38,074 bases of DNA from Terriglobia bacterium (lineage in GTDB: Bacteria > Pseudomonadota > Alphaproteobacteria > Acetobacterales > Acetobacteraceae), in assembly GCA_023511585.1 (NCBI GenBank), contig JAIMBF010000019.1, positions 1-38,074 of the forward strand. The letters are read 5' to 3'. The first letter of the stretch is position 1, and each line of letters starts with the position of its first letter. The translations under genes and the position numbers were made by a program. Shown here piece by piece: positions 7,171 to 15,774 of the stretch. Below the pieces are notes generated by a model. The model searched no databases and had not been told where the DNA came from. It worked only from the letters and a program-made list of their open reading frames with translations.

Positions 7171-8712
7171 ATGCGCGGCATGATGTCTGATACAACCGCG
7201 ATCGTTTCTGATCCCTCTTTGTTAGAAAGACCAACTCCACCGGTACCGCCGGCGGAGGACACACCCGCCGCGCTGGTCAAGCCGCGCCGCAAGCCGGAGC
7301 CCGCCTGGAAACGCTACGATCACCTCATCCATGACGGCCCGGCCTATTTTGAAGCGCTCCGCAAAGATCGGCTCGCCCAGGCGCGCGCGGAACGGCAGGA
7401 GAAGGTGCGCCGGGCGGCGCTTGCGCTCTTCGCCGCGCGCGGCGTGGCGCAAACCTCGCTTGCACGCATCGCCTGGCATATGGAGATTTCACCTGCGAGC
7501 CTCCGCCGTGCCTACCCGGACAAAGCGGCCCTGCTTGCCGGCATTCTGGAGGCGCATATCGGCGCGCTGCTCGAGGTCGTGGGCACGGCGCAGGAAGAGG
7601 CCGACGCGGCTGCCTTCGCCCCGCGCGCCAAGCTCTCTGCCATGGCCACGGCGGCGCTTCGGTATCTCGCCGGGGAGGGGGTGCTCACGGTGCGGATCGC
7701 GCCCCAGGCCGAGGCGTTGCTCGAGCCTCTCTCCCGCGCGGCGCTTGCCGGAAAGCGGCGCTGGCTGGTCGCGCTCTTCGCCTCGGCCATCGAGGAAGCG
7801 CTGCCCGGGCTTGGAGCGAGAGGCGGTGAGCCGCCGGCGCGGGCGCTGCTTGCTCTACTGGAAGCCGCCGCAGGATGGAGCGAAGCCGACCGCGGCTCCG
7901 AGGATCTTTCCGCCTACGCGGCCCGCGCCGTGGCTGGCATTCTCGCCATGGCCAACCCCCCGCCCGAAGACGGTGCCGGCAAACCCCAAGACCAAGACCC
8001 GGAGGAGGATTCCCCCGCCGCGCCCGTACCTCCGCCGCCGCAAGAACCGGGCACGTACGGCATTAACGGTTGCCTCCCCTCGCGCCTTCGCCTATCTCCT
8101 GAAGCAGGCGAAAAGGGATGCAACACGCGTGAGCAATTTTCCGGTCGATCTCGTTCTCTTCGGCCTGATCGCAGGCTTCCTCATCCTGCGCTTGCGATCC
8201 ATTCTCGGCCGGCGCACGGGCTACGAGCGGCCGCCGGCGCCGAGCATGGAGCGCCCGATCGGGCAGGGCCCCATCATCCAGGGCAAGGCCGAGCCGGTGC
8301 CGCCGATGCCGGAATACGTGGTGCCGGAGCCGGCGACCCCGGCCGGCCGCGTGCTCAAGGAAATGCGCCTGATCGATCCGAGCTTCGATCCGATGCGCTT
8401 CCTGCAAGGGGCGGAAACGGCTTTCCGCATGATCGTCAAAGCCTTTGCCGCCGGCGATCGAGCCGCGCTCCGCCCCCTGCTCACGGAAGAAACATTCAGC
8501 GTTTTCGATGCCGCGATCACCGCGCGCGAGCAGGCCTCTCAACACCAACACACCGAAATCAAGGCCATCACGCGCATGGCCTTGGAAGAAGCGGAACTTT
8601 CCGGCACGGAGGCAGCGCTGACGGTGCGCATTGTCTCCGATCAAATCAATCTCACCACCGATGCGGCGGGCCAGCCGGTCTCCGGCTCCGAGGCCGTCAC
8701 CGAGATTATTGA
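7171..8712 (+). CDS. TetR/AcrR-family transcriptional regulator with abnormally long open frame
   Basis: Residues about 65-115 form a TetR-type helix-turn-helix domain (RRAALALFAARGVAQTSLAR, then MEISPASLRRAYPDKAALL). An effector-binding-like helical part follows to about residue 260. The N-terminus has an unusual proline-rich extension of about 60 residues. The ATG at 7171 has AGGA about 12 nt upstream; ATGs at 7180 and 7183 are alternatives. After a Pro-rich tail near 8045 the frame has no stop until 8712, so it overlaps timA by 584 bp. The last 220 or so residues look like an out-of-frame shadow of timA. The true C-terminus is probably near 8050-8130; a TAA at 8064-8066 in another frame would serve if one base was gained or lost. 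It probably represses the divergent MFS gene. Confidence 0.7.
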   Translation: MRGMMSDTTAIVSDPSLLERPTPPVPPAEDTPAALVKPRRKPEPAWKRYDHLIHDGPAYFEALRKDRLAQARAERQEKVRRAALALFAARGVAQTSLARIAWHMEISPASLRRAYPDKAALLAGILEAHIGALLEVVGTAQEEADAAAFAPRAKLSAMATAALRYLAGEGVLTVRIAPQAEALLEPLSRAALAGKRRWLVALFASAIEEALPGLGARGGEPPARALLALLEAAAGWSEADRGSEDLSAYAARAVAGILAMANPPPEDGAGKPQDQDPEEDSPAAPVPPPPQEPGTYGINGCLPSRLRLSPEAGEKGCNTREQFSGRSRSLRPDRRLPHPALAIHSRPAHGLRAAAGAEHGAPDRAGPHHPGQGRAGAADAGIRGAGAGDPGRPRAQGNAPDRSELRSDALPARGGNGFPHDRQSLCRRRSSRAPPPAHGRNIQRFRCRDHRARAGLSTPTHRNQGHHAHGLGRSGTFRHGGSADGAHCLRSNQSHHRCGGPAGLRLRGRHRDY

Positions 8713-8785
8713 CCTCTGGACCTTCCGGCGTAACCTGCGCTCTCCCGATCCCACCTGGCGGCTTGCCGCCACCCGCACCGGTTGA
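8129..8785 (+). CDS. Tim44/TimA-family adaptor protein
   Basis: 218 residues. One N-terminal transmembrane helix (FPVDLVLFGLIAGFLILRLR) is followed by a proline-rich linker. A C-terminal Tim44-like domain runs from about residue 75 to the end (FLQGAETAFRMIVKAFAAGDRAAL and LWTFRRN...DPTWRLAAT). The family is the alphaproteobacterial relative of mitochondrial Tim44, an inner-membrane protein facing the cytoplasm. The GTG at 8129 has AAGGGA 8 nt upstream. mltA follows after 7 bp, matching the timA-mltA pairing known in Alphaproteobacteria. The upstream TetR frame overlaps it, but codon content and family match favour this frame. Confidence 0.88.
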   Translation: MSNFPVDLVLFGLIAGFLILRLRSILGRRTGYERPPAPSMERPIGQGPIIQGKAEPVPPMPEYVVPEPATPAGRVLKEMRLIDPSFDPMRFLQGAETAFRMIVKAFAAGDRAALRPLLTEETFSVFDAAITAREQASQHQHTEIKAITRMALEEAELSGTEAALTVRIVSDQINLTTDAAGQPVSGSEAVTEIIDLWTFRRNLRSPDPTWRLAATRTG

Positions 8786-8792
8786 TCGCCCG

Positions 8793-10004
8793 ATGAAGGT
8801 CCGCATCGCTTCGGCCGCCATGCTTCTGGCGGCTTTGCTTTCGGCTTGTGCCGCTCCCGCCCCCGCCCCGAGCTCGCAAGAAACGGCCGGCGCGCTTAGC
8901 TTAACCCCGGTGAGTTTCCAGCAACTTCCGGGCTGGTCCTCCGACCGCCTGTCCGAGGCGGTGGTGGCTTTTGTCCGCGGTTGCGGGCGGATTCTCACCT
9001 TGGCGCCGGATACTCCGATGGGGGGCAGCGGCCAAGCTGCGGCACTCGCCGGCAAAGCTGCTCAATGGAATGCCGTCTGCATGGCGGCCCGCGCTTTGCC
9101 GCTGGGCGATGACGCGCAAGCCCGGGCTTTCTTCGAACAAAACTTTCAAGCCTACGCGCTCACCGCCCGATCGGCGAGCCCGGCTTTGTTCACGGGCTAT
9201 TTCGAGCCGGAAGTGGCAGGCTCGCGGAGCCCCCTCGGCCCTTACCAGACGCCGCTTTTGCGTAAGCCCAACGATCTGATCCAGGCGGATCTCGGCGCCT
9301 TCAGCCCCGAGTGGAAAGGCCGCCTGCTGACGGGCCGCGTCGCATCCGGGCGGTTCATCCCCTATTACACGCGCGCCGAAATCGACGCAGGCGCCTTGGA
9401 TTCCCAACGTCTTGCGCTGGTCTGGCTCGCCGATCCCATCGATGCCTATTTCGTCCAGATCCAAGGTTCCGCCCGCGTGCAGCTGCCGAACGGCAAGCTC
9501 GCCCGTTTTGCCTATGCCGCGCAAAACGGTTGGCGTTATGTGCCGATCGGGCGCATTCTGGAAAGCCGCGGCGCGCTGAAGCCGGATGAGGTTTCGATGC
9601 AAACCGTCCGCGCTTGGCTCAGGGCGCATCCGGCCGAGGCGCGCGGGGTGATGGAGGCCAACCCCTCTTACGTCTTTTTCCGCGAGCTATTGGATTATCC
9701 GCCCAATTTCGGCCCGCCCGGCGCGCTGGACATCCCGCTAACCCCCGGCCGCTCGGCTGCGGTGGATCGCACCTTCGTTCCCATCGGTGCGCCGCTTTGG
9801 GTGGCGACGCGCAACCCGCTTTCCGGCCAGCCCTGGCAGCATCTGGTGATGGCACAGGATCTCGGTTCGGCCATCGAGGGGCCGTTGCGGACGGATCTGT
9901 TTTTGGGTTGGGGCAAGGAGGCCGAGGACCTGGCCGGGCATATGCGGGAATCCGGCAGCGAATTCCTCTTGCTCCCGCGCGCCATGAAGACGGCCGGTTC
10001 GTAG
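8793..10004 (+). CDS. mltA: Membrane-bound lytic murein transglycosylase A (MltA)
   Basis: 403 residues. A lipoprotein signal ends in the lipobox LLSAC, so the mature protein starts at about Cys19 and would be anchored in the outer membrane. The MltA barrel spans about residues 125-290 (GYFEPEVAGS, YYTRAEID, FVQIQGSARVQL). The C-terminal 3D domain ends with AQDLGSAI followed by the acidic R-T-D and F-LGWG segment that holds the catalytic aspartate. It cleaves peptidoglycan glycan strands to 1,6-anhydro products. The ATG at 8793 is chosen for the signal peptide; the frame is open upstream inside timA. In related genomes smr follows directly, whereas here lutABC intervenes. Confidence 0.93.
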   Translation: MKVRIASAAMLLAALLSACAAPAPAPSSQETAGALSLTPVSFQQLPGWSSDRLSEAVVAFVRGCGRILTLAPDTPMGGSGQAAALAGKAAQWNAVCMAARALPLGDDAQARAFFEQNFQAYALTARSASPALFTGYFEPEVAGSRSPLGPYQTPLLRKPNDLIQADLGAFSPEWKGRLLTGRVASGRFIPYYTRAEIDAGALDSQRLALVWLADPIDAYFVQIQGSARVQLPNGKLARFAYAAQNGWRYVPIGRILESRGALKPDEVSMQTVRAWLRAHPAEARGVMEANPSYVFFRELLDYPPNFGPPGALDIPLTPGRSAAVDRTFVPIGAPLWVATRNPLSGQPWQHLVMAQDLGSAIEGPLRTDLFLGWGKEAEDLAGHMRESGSEFLLLPRAMKTAGS

Positions 10005-10053
10005 CTCCGGCCAAGCTCTCGCCTTTCTCGGAAAGGGGTTTAAAATAACCTCC

Positions 10054-10827
10054 ATGCCCCCATCTCGCCCGCGCGTTGCGCTTTTCGTCACTTGCCTTGT
10101 GGATTTGTTTCGGCCCACCGTGGGTTTTGCCGCGATTCGCTTGCTGGAAGCCGCGGGCTGCCAAGTCGAGGTGCCGCGGGCGCAGACCTGCTGCGGCCAA
10201 CCCGCTTACAATTCCGGCGACCGCGAAAGCGCGCGGGAGCTCGCGCTCGGTATTCTCGAAAGCTTCGCCGGCTATGATTACGTGGTCGCCCCCTCCGGCT
10301 CTTGCGCGGGCATGCTGAAAGTGCATCTGCCCACGCTCTTCGAGCAGGATCCCAATCTTCGGCCGCGCGCCGAGGCGCTGGCCGATCGCGTCTATGAGCT
10401 GGTGAGCTTTCTCACCGACGTGATGGAGCTGAAAACCGTGCCCGGCCGGTTTCAGGGCACCGTCACCTATCACGACAGTTGCTCAGGGCTCCGCGAACTC
10501 AAGATCAAAGCCCAGCCGCGCGCGCTGCTTGCGCAAATTCCGGGCCTCACGCTGCAAGAGCTTGCCGAGCCCGAGCTCTGCTGCGGCTTCGGCGGCACGT
10601 TTTGCGTGAAATACCCGGAAATCTCCACCCGCATGGTGGCGGATAAAGTAAAGGACATCCGCGAAACCGGGGCAAGTCTTGTCTTGGCGGGCGATCTCGG
10701 TTGCCTTTTGAACATTGCCGGACGATTGAAGCGCGAGGCTTCCCCCGTCACCGCGCGCCATGTCGCCGAGGTGCTGGCGGGGATGGATGGGCAAGTCCCG
10801 CCGATCGGCGAAAGCCGGGACGGCTGA
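10054..10827 (+). CDS. lutA: Lactate utilisation protein A, Fe-S oxidoreductase subunit
   Basis: 257 residues, cytoplasmic CCG-domain protein. Two cysteine-rich CCG motifs are visible, CCGQPAYNSG near residue 46 and CCGFGGTFCVKYPEIS near 183, together with CLVDLF near the N-terminus and HDSCSGLRELKI near 149. These are the iron-sulfur ligands of the LutA/YkgE family. With LutB and LutC it forms an L-lactate-oxidising complex that passes electrons to the quinone pool. First gene of lutABC, 49 bp after mltA. No lutR or lactate permease is adjacent. A related glycolate oxidase-type CCG subunit is less likely given the neighbours. Confidence 0.92.
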   Translation: MPPSRPRVALFVTCLVDLFRPTVGFAAIRLLEAAGCQVEVPRAQTCCGQPAYNSGDRESARELALGILESFAGYDYVVAPSGSCAGMLKVHLPTLFEQDPNLRPRAEALADRVYELVSFLTDVMELKTVPGRFQGTVTYHDSCSGLRELKIKAQPRALLAQIPGLTLQELAEPELCCGFGGTFCVKYPEISTRMVADKVKDIRETGASLVLAGDLGCLLNIAGRLKREASPVTARHVAEVLAGMDGQVPPIGESRDG

Positions 10828-10857
10828 TAAGGCATAAGAAGGCAAAGGAAACGCGCG

Positions 10858-12285
10858 ATGCTGGTAACCTCACCCGCTTTCAAAGAAAACGCCTCTCATG
10901 CCTTAGCCGACGCCGCCTTGCAAAAGGCGCTGGCCCGCGCCCGCACGCATTTTCAACGCCGCCGCGCGGACGCCGCTGCCGGCCTACCGGAGTTCGAGGA
11001 CCTTCGCGCGCGCGCCCGCGAAATCAAAGACCATACGCTCGCCCATCTCGATTTCTACCTCGAACGCTATGCGGAAAATGTGGAACGTGCAGGCGGGTTC
11101 GTGCATTGGTGCCGCACCGCCGAGGATGCCCGTGCGGCCATTCTGGAGATTTGCGAACGCGCCGGCGCCCGCACGGTCACCAAGGGCAAATCCATGCTCA
11201 CCGAAGAAATCGGCCTCAACGAGCATTTGGAGCGCCACGGCATCACCCCGGTGGAGACCGATCTCGGCGAATACATCCTGCAACTTCGCGACGAACCGCC
11301 GAGCCACATCATCGCGCCCGCCTATCATCTGAATTTGGACGATTGGGAAAAAAGCTTCCGCGAGCATCACACGGGGCTGCCGCCCGAGCGCGCTTTTCAT
11401 GAACGGCGCGATATTTTGACCGAGGCGCGGAAGGTGCTGCGCGAGCGCTTTCTTGCCGCCGATGTCGGCATCACGGGGGCGAATTTCCTCATTGCCGAAA
11501 CCGGCTCGAGCGTGATCGTGACCAACGAGGGCAACGGCGATCTCACGCAAACCTTGCCGCACGTGCATATTGCGCTGGCCAGCATCGAAAAAGTCGTGCC
11601 CACGCTGGAAGACGCGTTTTGCTTGTTGCGGCTGCTCGCGCGTTCGGCAACCGGGCAGGATTTCTCGGTCTACACCACCTTTTCCACCGGGCCGCGCCGG
11701 CCGGGCGATCTGGATGGGCCGGAGGAGTACCACGTGGTGCTTCTGGATAACGGCCGCTCCGCCATGCTGGGGGGTGAGTTTCAGCCCATGCTCCGTTGCA
11801 TTCGCTGCGCGGCCTGCATGAACCATTGCCCGGTTTACGGCGCGGTGGGCGGGCATGCGTACGGCTGGGTTTATCCCGGCCCGATGGGCGCGGTGCTCAC
11901 GCCGAGCCTGGTTGGGGTCGATCAAGCCGGGCATTTGCCCAATGCCTCCACCTTCTGCGGGCGGTGTGAGGCGGTTTGCCCGATGCAGATTCCACTGCCG
12001 CAGATGATGCGCCATTGGCGGGAGCGGGAATTCGAGCGCCATCTCACCCCCGCTACGGTGCGGACCGGGCTCGGGCTTTGGGCGTATGTGGCGCGCCGGC
12101 CGACGCTCTATCGCTGGGCCACCCGTGCCGCCGCGGCAACGCTCGGCTGGCTCGGCCGCAAGCGCGGGCGATTTGCCAGCCTGCCCTTCGCCGGCGGCTG
12201 GACCGGCGGGCGGGATCTGCCTGCGCCCGAGGGCGAGACCTTCTTTGCGCGTTATGCCAAAACCCAGCGCCAGGGAAAGGCATAG
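10858..12285 (+). CDS. lutB: Lactate utilisation protein B, 2x[4Fe-4S] subunit
   Basis: 475 residues. The N-terminal two thirds is a LUD domain (TVTKGKSMLTEEIGLNEHLE, ITGANFLIAETGSSVIVTNEGN). The ferredoxin-like part carries CIRCAACMNHCPVYGAVGG near residue 317 and CGRCEAVCPMQIPLPQMM near residue 367, giving two [4Fe-4S] clusters. The C-terminal tail (GLGLWAYVARRPTLYRWA) is typical of LutB/YkgF. It relays electrons in the lactate dehydrogenase complex. The ATG at 10858 lies 30 bp after lutA. Full length for the family. Confidence 0.93.
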   Translation: MLVTSPAFKENASHALADAALQKALARARTHFQRRRADAAAGLPEFEDLRARAREIKDHTLAHLDFYLERYAENVERAGGFVHWCRTAEDARAAILEICERAGARTVTKGKSMLTEEIGLNEHLERHGITPVETDLGEYILQLRDEPPSHIIAPAYHLNLDDWEKSFREHHTGLPPERAFHERRDILTEARKVLRERFLAADVGITGANFLIAETGSSVIVTNEGNGDLTQTLPHVHIALASIEKVVPTLEDAFCLLRLLARSATGQDFSVYTTFSTGPRRPGDLDGPEEYHVVLLDNGRSAMLGGEFQPMLRCIRCAACMNHCPVYGAVGGHAYGWVYPGPMGAVLTPSLVGVDQAGHLPNASTFCGRCEAVCPMQIPLPQMMRHWREREFERHLTPATVRTGLGLWAYVARRPTLYRWATRAAAATLGWLGRKRGRFASLPFAGGWTGGRDLPAPEGETFFARYAKTQRQGKA

Positions 12286-12297
12286 GGGCGGGGTGCG

Positions 12298-12999
12298 ATG
12301 AGCCGCGATATCATCCTCGCCGGCATCCGCCGCCATCTGCGCCGCGGTCCGTTGCCGCCGGACCAGGCGGCGATGCTCTCGGCTCGCCTTGCCGAGCATC
12401 CGCGCCATATTATTCCGAAGCGGGTTCAGCTTTCGCGGCCGGAACTGGTCTCGCTATTCGTGCGCAACCTGGAAAAGGAATTCGGCTCGGTGGCGCGGCT
12501 TGCCGAGCTTGCGGCGGTGCCGCAGGCGGTGGCCGAGTATCTCGCCGCCCAGAACCTACCGAACGAGCTGGTGATCGCCCCGCATCCGGACTTGCGGCAA
12601 ATCCCCTGGGCTTCGCACCCGCTGCTCAAGCTTCGGGAAGGTCGGGCGGAACCCTCCGATTTGGTGAGCCTATCCTCGGCTTTTGCCGGGATTGCCGAAA
12701 CCGGCACCCTGATGTTTCCTTCCGCGCCGGAACGGCCGACCACACTGAATTTGCTGGTGGAAGCCGCAATCGTGCTGCTGCGCACCTCGCGGCTGGTGGG
12801 CCCCTATGAAGATGCCTGGGACCTACTGCGCGCCGAGGGCACGCGTTACAACTCTTCCGGCTTCATGCCGCGAAATGTGATGTTGATCACCGGGCCGTCG
12901 CGTTCGGCCGATATCGAGCAGACGCTGGAACTCGGCGCGCATGGCCCGCGGCGGCTGCACGTGCTGCTGCTCGAAGACGACCCGACAGCGAAAGGCTAA
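12298..12999 (+). CDS. lutC: Lactate utilisation protein C (LUD domain)
   Basis: 233 residues, LUD domain throughout the second half: GIAETGTLMFPSAPERPTTLNLLVE and then PRNVMLITGPSRSADIEQTLELGAHGPRRLHVLLLE, the family's characteristic C-terminal block. It is the small subunit of the LutABC L-lactate oxidation complex. It lies 12 bp after lutB and 9 bp before the smr gene, so lutABC-smr is probably co-transcribed. The N-terminal 60 residues are variable, as usual in this family. Confidence 0.92.
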   Translation: MSRDIILAGIRRHLRRGPLPPDQAAMLSARLAEHPRHIIPKRVQLSRPELVSLFVRNLEKEFGSVARLAELAAVPQAVAEYLAAQNLPNELVIAPHPDLRQIPWASHPLLKLREGRAEPSDLVSLSSAFAGIAETGTLMFPSAPERPTTLNLLVEAAIVLLRTSRLVGPYEDAWDLLRAEGTRYNSSGFMPRNVMLITGPSRSADIEQTLELGAHGPRRLHVLLLEDDPTAKG

Positions 13000-13008
13000 C
13001 CGAAGCCG

Positions 13009-13569
13009 ATGACGGCGGAGCGAAGCAAGACCGGAGAAGATCGGGAGATCTGGGCGGCGTATGCGCGCGGGGTCCGGCCGCTTGCGGGCCGCAAGGTTCT
13101 GGCACCGCAGTCGGGCCGCAGCCGAATGTCCACTCCGCCGCCGCGAGCGGGCGGGGTGCATGCCGAGAGCCCTCGGGCGGCGCCGCTGCCGCCGCTGGTC
13201 ATCGGCGGTCAGCCCGCCGGCCTCGATCACGCCACCTGGCAGCGCTTTCGCACCGGTCGCATCGCGCCCGAGCGGCGGCTGGATTTGCATGGGCATACGC
13301 TGGACCGCGCCTTTCACGCCTTGCGCGCCATGCTGGCATCCGCCCATGCCGAAGGGGTGCGGTGCGTGGAAGTGATTACCGGCCGCGGCGGTGCGGAAGG
13401 CAGCGGGGCAATCCGGCGGGAACTGCCGGAATGGCTCAACCGGGCGGAGCTGCGCGTGCTGGTTCTTGCCGCCGCGCATCCGCATCCGGCGAATACCGGC
13501 GCCACGCGCCTTCTGCTGCGCAAGCGCCTGCGTGCAACGGCGCAAGGCGGGACACCGTGGCGCCGCTAG
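13009..13569 (+). CDS. Smr-domain protein
   Basis: 186 residues. The N-terminal half is basic and low in conservation. An Smr domain covers about residues 88-180, with LDLHGHTLDRAF and the TGRGG loop (VEVITGRGGAEGSGAIR). It ends in ANTGATRLLLRKR, as in bacterial stand-alone Smr/MutS2 C-terminal-like proteins. Smr domains are nucleases or nucleic-acid binders; the exact job here is unknown. In many alphaproteobacteria this gene follows mltA; here lutABC lies between. Its TAG stop overlaps the TAG of the convergent thioredoxin gene. Confidence 0.9.
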   Translation: MTAERSKTGEDREIWAAYARGVRPLAGRKVLAPQSGRSRMSTPPPRAGGVHAESPRAAPLPPLVIGGQPAGLDHATWQRFRTGRIAPERRLDLHGHTLDRAFHALRAMLASAHAEGVRCVEVITGRGGAEGSGAIRRELPEWLNRAELRVLVLAAAHPHPANTGATRLLLRKRLRATAQGGTPWRR

Positions 13570-14201
13570 CCGCTTATCCCCACCAATTGGCGGAGCGTAT
13601 CCACGGCATCCGGCGCCGCCCAGTCCACCGCGCCTTCATAGCGGGCGCGGATTTCGCTCTTGGGGTCGATAATCAGCGTAGTCGGGATGCCGCGGGGCTT
13701 CAGCACGGAGAGCGCCTGCCCGTCCGGGTCAAGCCAGATCGCCAGATGCTGCAGCGAAAGCCGTTTGTAGAAGGCCGCAACAGTCTCTTTTCCGCCGCGG
13801 TCCAAGGACAGCGGAACCACCGCGATTTTACTTCCGGCAAGCTTCGCCGCGAGTTGATCGAGCGCCGGCATCTCCGCCACGCAGGGCACGCACCAAGTGG
13901 CCCAAAGGTTCAAAACCACGCCCTGGCCCGCGAATTGCACAAGTCCGCGCCGGCTGCCGTCGGCCGCTTGCATCATCAGGGGCGGCGCCGGCACCGGTGG
14001 GGCCAGCAGGGTGTAGGAACGGATGCTGTGCAGCGTCTCCGCCGCATTCGCCGCGGCGACCGCTTCGGCCAATTGCAAACCGGGATCCGGGCAATGGTTG
14101 CCGGCATGGCAAAAGCCCCCCGCCGCGCGGGCGCCCGGCAGACGGATCCCCGCCACCGCCAAGCCCCCCAGCGCCACTGCCCTTCGTGTCACGTGCTTCA
14201 T
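13566..14201 (-). CDS. TlpA/ResA-like thiol:disulfide oxidoreductase
   Basis: 211 residues, exported thioredoxin-fold protein. The N-terminus [14 protein letters not shown] followed by ARAAGG looks like a signal peptide, possibly Tat because of the twin arginine. The active site is [16 protein letters not shown] near residue 102, and the cis-proline loop is [10 protein letters not shown]. It probably reduces apo-cytochrome or other periplasmic thiols. An unusual extra pair of cysteines ([13 protein letters not shown]) follows the signal region. The ATG at 14201 has AGAGG about 9 nt upstream. It lies 16 bp from the divergent argH start, a tlpA-argH layout seen in related bacteria. Confidence 0.9.
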   Translation of the reverse strand: MKHVTRRAVALGGLAVAGIRLPGARAAGGFCHAGNHCPDPGLQLAEAVAAANAAETLHSIRSYTLLAPPVPAPPLMMQAADGSRRGLVQFAGQGVVLNLWATWCVPCVAEMPALDQLAAKLAGSKIAVVPLSLDRGGKETVAAFYKRLSLQHLAIWLDPDGQALSVLKPRGIPTTLIIDPKSEIRARYEGAVDWAAPDAVDTLRQLVGISG

Positions 14202-14217
14202 CGATGGAACCTCTGCC

Positions 14218-15624
14218 GTGAGTGAGACCGATCCTGCCGCCCCCGTCAACCCGCAATGGGGCGGGCGCTTTGCCGAAGGCCCCGCGCGGGTGATGCAGCG
14301 CATCAACGCCTCCATCAGCTTTGATCGCCGTCTCTGGCGGCAGGACATAGCCGCCTCCCGCGCGCATGCCGCTATGCTCGCGAAAGCCGGCATTCTCTCG
14401 GAAGCCGATGCCGCGGCGATTGCGCAAGGCTTAGACGAGATTGCCGCCGAGATCGAGTCCGGCAGCTTCGTCTTCCGCGAAGAGCTGGAAGATATCCATA
14501 TGAATATCGAGGCCCGTCTGGTCGAGCGTATCGGCGAAGCGGGCCGGCGGTTGCACACCGCGCGCAGCCGCAACGACCAAGTCGCCACCGATTTTCGGCT
14601 CTGGGTGCGCGATGCGATCGACGGGCTCGATCAGCAACTGAAAGACCTCATGCGCGCACTCGCCGAACGGGCCGCCCAGCATGCCGCGGACCCGATGCCC
14701 GGCTTCACCCATTTGCAGATCGCCCAACCCATCACCTTCGGGCACCATTTGCTCGCCTATGTCGAGATGTTCGCGCGCGATCGCGGCCGGCTTGCCGATT
14801 GTCGCAAGCGGCTGAACGAATGCCCGCTCGGCGCGGCGGCACTGGCCGGCACCTCCTTTCCCATCAACCGCGAGATGACGGCCGAAGCCTTGGGCTTCGC
14901 CCGCCCCATGGCCAATTCGCTGGATGCCGTCTCCGACCGGGATTTTGCGCTGGAATTTCTTGCCGCCGCCGCTATTGCGGCCACGCATCTGTCCCGCTTG
15001 GCCGAGGAAATCGTGCTTTGGGCAAGCCCGCCCTTTCAGTTCATCGCGCTTTCGGACGCCTTTACCACCGGCTCTTCCATTATGCCGCAAAAGCGCAACC
15101 CGGATGCGGCGGAGCTCGTGCGCGCAAAATCCGGGCGCATTTTCGGCGCGCTGATGGGGCTGCTCACGGTCGTGAAGGCGCTGCCCCTGGCCTACGCGAA
15201 AGATCTGCAAGAAGATAAGGAGCCGGTGTTCGACGCCGCCGAAACCCTTTCGCTTGCGATCGCCGCAATCAGCGGCATGGTGCGCGATCTCAGGCCCGAT
15301 TTGGCCCGCATGCGGGCTTTGGCCGGTGCCGCTTACGCCACCGCCACGGATCTTGCGGATTGGCTGGTGCGCGCCTTGGGCCTGCCGTTTCGCACCGCGC
15401 ACCACGTGACCGGGCGGCTGGTGGCGCGCGCCGAGGCCAAAGGCGTGGAGCTTGCCGCGCTCTCCCTTGCCGAGATGCAAGAAGAGGAGCCGCGGATTAC
15501 CGCGGAAGTCTATTCCGTGCTGAGCCTGGAAAGCGCGTTGGCCTCGCGCACGAGCTACGGCGGCACGGCACCGGAAAATGTGGCCCGCGCGGCCGCGCGC
15601 TGGCTTGCGGAGCTTTCCTCATGA
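14218..15624 (+). CDS. argH: Argininosuccinate lyase
   Basis: 468 residues, cytoplasmic. It splits argininosuccinate into arginine and fumarate, the last step of arginine synthesis. WGGRFAEGP is near the N-terminus, [16 protein letters not shown] near residue 118, [16 protein letters not shown] near residue 162, and the superfamily signature [11 protein letters not shown] is at 285-295. The start is probably the GTG at 14218, after GGAA; the frame continues 195 bp upstream inside the divergent thioredoxin gene. The stop overlaps the next ATG (ATGA), so lptM and lysA follow in the same operon. Confidence 0.95.
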   Translation: MSETDPAAPVNPQWGGRFAEGPARVMQRINASISFDRRLWRQDIAASRAHAAMLAKAGILSEADAAAIAQGLDEIAAEIESGSFVFREELEDIHMNIEARLVERIGEAGRRLHTARSRNDQVATDFRLWVRDAIDGLDQQLKDLMRALAERAAQHAADPMPGFTHLQIAQPITFGHHLLAYVEMFARDRGRLADCRKRLNECPLGAAALAGTSFPINREMTAEALGFARPMANSLDAVSDRDFALEFLAAAAIAATHLSRLAEEIVLWASPPFQFIALSDAFTTGSSIMPQKRNPDAAELVRAKSGRIFGALMGLLTVVKALPLAYAKDLQEDKEPVFDAAETLSLAIAAISGMVRDLRPDLARMRALAGAAYATATDLADWLVRALGLPFRTAHHVTGRLVARAEAKGVELAALSLAEMQEEEPRITAEVYSVLSLESALASRTSYGGTAPENVARAAARWLAELSS

Positions 15625-15764
15625 GTGGTACGCGCTTTCGGCTCTTGGCGCTTTTGCTTCTCTTGATTTTGCCCGCTCTCGCCGGCTGCGGCAAAAAGGG
15701 CAATCCGCAACCGCCCGGCCCGCCGAACGAGATCACCTATCCGCGGACCTATCCGCCGCAATAG
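15621..15764 (+). CDS. lptM: Small LPTS-type lipoprotein (LptM/YifL family)
   Basis: 47 residues. It has a short signal ([21 protein letters not shown]) with lipobox LAGC, so lipidation is predicted at Cys22. This is followed by [18 protein letters not shown], the conserved tail of the LptM/LPTS lipoprotein family. In E. coli LptM assists assembly of the LPS translocon LptDE at the outer membrane; transfer of that role here is inference. Position between argH and lysA matches related genomes. The ATG overlaps the argH stop. Too small for many gene finders. Confidence 0.88.
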   Translation: MSGTRFRLLALLLLLILPALAGCGKKGNPQPPGPPNEITYPRTYPPQ

Positions 15765-15774
15765 GGCCGCAAAC

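Noticed and set aside
10022-10036. Small hairpin CCTTTC-TCG-GAAAGG between mltA and lutA as a terminator
   Set aside because: The 6 bp stem is weak and followed by no T run, so it may just be chance; read-through into lutABC is equally plausible.
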